Source: SM23-73-3 sp964580215
GTDB taxonomy: Bacteria > Zixibacteria > MSB-5A5 > SM1-73
DNA: 64,000 nt
Assembly: GCA_964580215.1 (NCBI GenBank)
Contig: CAZOJT010000001.1
Location: 186,001-250,000 of the forward strand
Reading direction: 5' to 3'
The notes under the pieces are model-generated. The model was not told where the DNA came from. It worked only from the letters and a program-made list of their open reading frames with translations, and did no database searches. Within the stretch, counting starts at the first letter, position 1, and each line of letters begins with the position of its first letter. The translations under genes and the position numbers were made by a program. Below, in pieces: positions 60,587-64,000 of the stretch.

Positions 60587-60770
60587 TTCCCCCCTTATCT
60601 TCGACCGTTCTGGATTGCATTATCTCACCGATGCGGAGCATTCATACGAATTATCTTCTCAAAAGCTAAGACTTTTTCTTTAATCCAAAAAGAGTGTCAA
60701 ATTTTTATTTAATTAAGTTCTTTTATTTATAAGTAAATTAAAAACGGCGGATACACACAGATTATCAACG

Positions 60771-62912
60771 TTAATCTGCTCCAATATCGGCGTTAATCCG
60801 CGTTTCATACAAAAAGTTAGATAATTCCGTTAAGTCGTCTTTCCCTCTTATCTCATGCGGATATAGCGGCACCTTAACTACCTCGTATCCCTTGTATTCC
60901 TTTTTGCCATCTATCTTTCGTATATAGCTAATTTGCTCATCTCTCTTTGAGCCACAGAAATCGCAATCTGTCGGGGGGATCACCATATTAACCACAATAT
61001 GACTGGAGGGAATGCCGAGATCTTTCATACTAAGGAGGAGATCTTCCGTCTCCAGAAGACCCATCGCCTCAGCGATAGTTACAGCTACAAATTCACTTTT
61101 TTTAGGATTTGTAAGAAGTGCGTGCATTTTCTGCACCGTCTCCTGAGAGGCCAATATCTTTTTGGCTATCACCTCAATATTATCAACGGGAATTTCTCGA
61201 TGATATTTCAGAATCGCCCTGTAAGTAACCCTTAACCACTTCCTGATTGATTCCGGAAATTTTAAAAGCTCAAGCAAGTGGCCGGTGGGTGCGGTATCAA
61301 AAAGATATATATCGAAATCTTTGTTTTTTACAAATCCCATAATCTTTTCCAAAGCCAAGACTTCTTCCAACCCCGGCGGGTAAGTATCGACAAATTCAAC
61401 CATGACCTTCTCATCAAAATCTAATTTCCATCTCCTGCCGTCGGTAAGGCCGCCAGCAAAATAGCTGCTTTGCCATTGTTTAAATGCATCCTGGATGTTT
61501 GCCTTATATTCTTTTCTAAAATCCTGATATAATCTGGCTCCATCTATCTCTAAAGCGTAGAGATTACCTTCAGTCTCCATCTGAGTCACCTTATCTCCTA
61601 TGGAGGTGGCGAAGCTATCGCCCAAAGAATGAGCGGGGTCAGTGGAGAAAACTAATACCTTTTTATCAGGGTTACGTTTGGCAACAGATAATGCAGAAGC
61701 CGCAGAGACCGTGGTCTTTCCTACCCCTCCTTTTCCACCAAAGATAATAAACTGTAATTTCTTATATAAGAGTTTTGACAACATACCCGCTTTGAATTTA
61801 TCTTTGCCCTTTACCTGCTTCCATGTGGACTGCGGCGGTGAAGTTCGGCTGCCGTTCCCGGACAGAAATCCACCGAATCTTAATAGCCCTGTTCTTCCAC
61901 GTACCTCATTTGAGAAGATAGGTACTTTCACCAAATGATAAAGAGCGAATTTTTTATTGATTTCTCGAAGGTAGCTCTTCTGCCCTTTTCTTCTCGTGGA
62001 ACAAAAGATACACTTTTTCTCTTTCTGGAGACGATTGACAATAACATTACGTACGGGGATGCCTTCTTTTCCTATAGTAGCAAGGAGTCTCTCCGTCTCC
62101 GCTATGCTTAATTCTTCTGGAATAGTAACGGGAACGAACTCGCATCTTTCTTCATCTTTAAGGATTGTTCTTATCTTTTCCAAATCTTTCGACAATGTAT
62201 CCAGGAATGTGCGAACGTTCCCTTTTGGCGTAGCCCATCCGGGTGTTCTATGGAACAACGTGGCCGCTGCTGCCGAAACACGTTTATATCTAAGAAAGGA
62301 TGCCTCAAAAAGCTCGATCCATTTGAGGACCTTGTCGGGCAACTCCAAAAGTCTGAGGGTATGGCCCGTCGGCGCTGTGTCCCAGATTACCAGGTCATAC
62401 TCAAAAGGTCTGAATATCCCAAATTTGAGTAGCTTCACTATCTCTAAGAGAATCATCATCTCCTGCATCCCGGGCAGCTTAAAGCTGAGAAAGTCTCTTA
62501 TGTCTATCTGGTCCGTAGAGGAAGACATGCTGGAAAAATTAGCTATGGAATCTTTGTATTTCTCCTTAAATTTTTCGAGGAGAGCTTGCGAATCCATCTC
62601 TATTGCCCAAAGGTTATCCACCCCCTTCACGGGCTCAACAGAACCATTTACAGAGCAGTCAAATGAATCTGCTAACGAATGCGCCGGATCACTGGAGGCA
62701 ACCAAAAATCTTTTTTCAGGATATTTTCGAGCCAGTTCCATTGCTGTAGCGCAGGATGAAGTCGTCTTCCCGGTTCCCCCTTTTCCGCCGAAGATCACCA
62801 GCCGTAGTTTTGCATTTTGTAAGAAAGTAGGGGTATTCTTATTAAAGACAATCCTTTTGGCTCCAATCTGTGGCTTTTCTATTTTAGTTCCTTTTTTCTT
62901 TAGCAACACCAC
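60771..62912 (-). CDS. Tandem ArsA/GET3-family ATPase
   Basis: 713 residues with two full ATPase halves. Half 1: VIFGGKGGTGKTTSSCATAM (deviant Walker A), SSDPAHSLADSF, IWDTAPTGHTLRLLELP. Half 2: IIFGGKGGVGKTTVSAASAL, STDPAHSLGDSF, LFDTAPTGHLLELLKFP. Each half has a Cys-x-x-Cys pair (CIFC, CDFCGSKRDEQ) of the kind that binds zinc in GET3-like proteins, so membrane-protein targeting is as likely as arsenite transport. No arsB/arsC is nearby. The start at GTG 62912 overlaps the previous gene by 13 bases. Probably linked with the GvpF/L-like gene downstream. Confidence 0.88.
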   Translation of the reverse strand: MVLLKKKGTKIEKPQIGAKRIVFNKNTPTFLQNAKLRLVIFGGKGGTGKTTSSCATAMELARKYPEKRFLVASSDPAHSLADSFDCSVNGSVEPVKGVDNLWAIEMDSQALLEKFKEKYKDSIANFSSMSSSTDQIDIRDFLSFKLPGMQEMMILLEIVKLLKFGIFRPFEYDLVIWDTAPTGHTLRLLELPDKVLKWIELFEASFLRYKRVSAAAATLFHRTPGWATPKGNVRTFLDTLSKDLEKIRTILKDEERCEFVPVTIPEELSIAETERLLATIGKEGIPVRNVIVNRLQKEKKCIFCSTRRKGQKSYLREINKKFALYHLVKVPIFSNEVRGRTGLLRFGGFLSGNGSRTSPPQSTWKQVKGKDKFKAGMLSKLLYKKLQFIIFGGKGGVGKTTVSAASALSVAKRNPDKKVLVFSTDPAHSLGDSFATSIGDKVTQMETEGNLYALEIDGARLYQDFRKEYKANIQDAFKQWQSSYFAGGLTDGRRWKLDFDEKVMVEFVDTYPPGLEEVLALEKIMGFVKNKDFDIYLFDTAPTGHLLELLKFPESIRKWLRVTYRAILKYHREIPVDNIEVIAKKILASQETVQKMHALLTNPKKSEFVAVTIAEAMGLLETEDLLLSMKDLGIPSSHIVVNMVIPPTDCDFCGSKRDEQISYIRKIDGKKEYKGYEVVKVPLYPHEIRGKDDLTELSNFLYETRINADIGAD

Positions 62913-63313
62913 TTAAATCCTCCCTTTTTAGCCGCTTCTATAGTTTTCATCCATTTTAGCGGCTTTTTTACCGAAAGATAAAAAATGCTCTTTTCCCCAT
63001 CAAATCCTTTAGTCAAACGAAGTTGCTGAACCACTTTGCCGGGAATCCAGTTTCTGTCAACTATCTGGAGTTTACTCAATAAATCAATAGGAATCTCAAA
63101 TAATCTATTTCCTCCCTGAGTGAAGATTAATCTGGTAGCGGTTAGATATAAAAAACCCAGCTTCCACCATGATCTTGAACTACTGCCGGCATCATAATCT
63201 GCTTGACTATGCGCCAGGACTTTCTCTCCTTGGATTGCTGTTGGAGATTTCATCTCCCGCACCACATCCAATCCGCTTTTAACCAGGTTGAATCGGCCTT
63301 GTGCTCCTTTCAT
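62900..63313 (-). CDS. GRAM/PH-like small protein
   Basis: 137 residues. The segment GEKVLAHSQADYDAGSSSRS, WWKLGFLYLTATRLIFTQGG, LFEIPIDLLSKLQIVDRNW resembles a GRAM/bacterial PH domain (G-x-L-Y-L-T-x-x-R-L-I-F core). These bind lipids or proteins. Translationally coupled to the ArsA-type ATPase (13-base overlap). Function unknown. Confidence 0.6.
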   Translation of the reverse strand: MKGAQGRFNLVKSGLDVVREMKSPTAIQGEKVLAHSQADYDAGSSSRSWWKLGFLYLTATRLIFTQGGNRLFEIPIDLLSKLQIVDRNWIPGKVVQQLRLTKGFDGEKSIFYLSVKKPLKWMKTIEAAKKGGFKWCC

Positions 63314-63389
63314 CTTAACTCATCCCTCTTCCTCATTAATCATTTTTAGAATCTTTCTCTCGCCTGGTGTTGGTGTTTTTTACCCTTCC

Positions 63390-63608
63390 TTAATACTTTA
63401 TAACCATCTTCTTTAAAGACCTGTTTATAACTTCTTTGCTTCCCGTCCCTTCAGTCTTTTTCTTATGTTCCTTGTCTTTCATATTCTCATGTCTTTTCTT
63501 TCCTTGGGATTTATGGCAGAGCTCAGGATATTGATCACCTTCAAGTATCGGTTCAGAGTGAATTTCCCCATTTTCTTCCGGTCTCTCAATCAATACCCTG
63601 CTAATCAA
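63390..63608 (-). CDS. Small charged hypothetical protein
   Basis: 72 codons from TTG 63608, whose start overlaps the stop of the 53-residue gene by eight bases. Highly charged, Glu/Lys-rich (KKRHENMKDKEHKKKTEGTG). Family not recognised; it may be a real coupled gene or a fortuitous frame. Confidence 0.35.
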   Translation of the reverse strand: MISRVLIERPEENGEIHSEPILEGDQYPELCHKSQGKKRHENMKDKEHKKKTEGTGSKEVINRSLKKMVIKY

Positions 63609-63762
63609 ATTCTCTGCCAGTGAAGTGCCTTACAGCTGCTTTTTCACCCGTAGAGTGTTTTATCTTTCGATGTCCGTTCTTTTTCTTTGCCTTTTCTAAC
63701 TCGGCCCATTCTATGGCGGTAGAATGCCTCAGCCTAGTTCCTCTTCCGGTAGAATATTTCAT
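63601..63762 (-). CDS. 53-residue basic protein with four [KR][YH][SF]T[GA] motifs
   Basis: ATG 63762 is preceded by AAAGGA. The product contains KYSTG (2-6), RHSTA (12-16), KHSTG (35-39) and RHFTG (45-49), a regular spacing of 10, 23 and 10 residues. No known family comes to mind. Same strand as the GRAM-like and ArsA-type genes. Confidence 0.45.
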   Translation of the reverse strand: MKYSTGRGTRLRHSTAIEWAELEKAKKKNGHRKIKHSTGEKAAVRHFTGREFD

Positions 63763-63917
63763 GTCTTTTCCTTTGAAGACAATAGATACTTTGCCTACTC
63801 AAGGAGTTATACCATTATGAGAAATAGAGCGGACCCCATTTACTCAATCGATTTCTTTACCGCTACACCGGCAAGACAATTTCATCAGAAATTCTATTCT
63901 TGACTTCTTAATTGCTT

Positions 63918-63998
63918 CTATCCACCTTTGCAGACTGCAATGTGTCCTCTAAATTTAACCGGATTAACTGCTTTTCTTCCTTCAGGAGTAAGTATATA
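63918..63998 (-). CDS. C-terminal end of an unidentified protein, cut by the window edge
   Basis: The open frame entering from the right edge ends YILTPEGRKAVNPVKFRGHI-AVCKGG then TAG. The Y-x-L-T-P-E-G-R words recall the wing of winged-helix regulators. Too short to be sure. Confidence 0.3.
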   Translation of the reverse strand, partial: YILTPEGRKAVNPVKFRGHIAVCKGG

Positions 63999-64000
63999 CC

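Noticed and set aside
60771..62912. Arsenic resistance operon
   Set aside because: Only the ATPase resembles ArsA; arsB, arsC, arsR and arsD are absent, and each half has a Cys-x-x-Cys as in GET3-like proteins.
61996..62916. 306-codon open frame antisense to the ArsA-type ATPase
   Set aside because: The opposite strand encodes clear ArsA motifs; the antisense frame has no ribosome binding site or family pattern.

Overview
ORGANISM. The window looks like a bacterial chromosome from an uncultured lineage of the FCB superphylum (Zixibacteria/KSB1-like). This is inference from three signs. Secreted proteins end in an FCB-style C-terminal sorting domain (YPNPFN... then a W-D-G-x-D/E beta-strand block and a final K-x-x-L-x-K). 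One carries a dockerin-like repeat typical of such genomes. Intergenic space is packed with dispersed palindromic repeats. No rRNA is present; one tRNA-Ser(UGA) is.

LAYOUT. 1-4 kb: RND efflux pump (partial), a PII-like protein and a TolC-family channel. 4.7-10.1 kb: two paralogous secreted proteins with papain/C39-like peptidase domains, the second with the domain duplicated. 10.4-15.7 kb: ferredoxin plus geranylgeranyl reductase, ribosomal protein S20 (divergent strand), lipid II flippase MurJ and RarA. 15.7-17.4 kb: a 1.7-kb repeat graveyard. 17.4-25.3 kb: HEAT-repeat protein, B12-type radical SAM protein, a surface protein with a 165-residue super-repeat, and a GIY-YIG nuclease sitting between palindromic repeats. 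25.3-28.7 kb: operon manC - SPOR lipoprotein - tsaC/sua5 - menA from one clear promoter. 29-33 kb: HtpX, CorC/HlyC-type protein, DedA, MarC, then a wrecked IS1182-type transposase.

34.4-37 kb: a cassette (SDR dehydrogenase plus a nuclease-like unknown) lies between two copies of the parA promoter and start region that share 79 identical bases. 37-40 kb: ParA, ParB, M23 peptidase and bactofilin, a chromosome-segregation/cell-shape cluster. 40-48 kb: an unusual membrane histidine kinase with a C-terminal FG-GAP-like sensor, a frameshifted LamG/dockerin secreted protein, an NtrC-like regulator with degenerate motifs, and a CysB-like LysR regulator.

49-64 kb is accessory DNA. It holds a DUF559 nuclease between C-rich palindromes, an A+T-rich type III restriction operon (mod - DUF3800 - res), tRNA-Ser, and a decayed tyrosine integrase with an excisionase-like partner. 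Beyond these lie a small OB-fold-like gene family in three copies, a 3D-domain protein, a GvpF/L-like protein, a tandem ArsA-type ATPase and small unknown genes.

HOW IT FITS TOGETHER. The left 48 kb is mostly housekeeping and envelope genes separated by repeat-filled gaps. The right 15 kb behaves like a remodelled integration site at tRNA-Ser. At least seven repeat families can be defined by eye, and several have terminal inverted repeats like MITEs. Two unrelated single-domain nucleases are each bracketed by a different palindrome family, which is the most suggestive candidate for an undescribed repeat-nuclease system.
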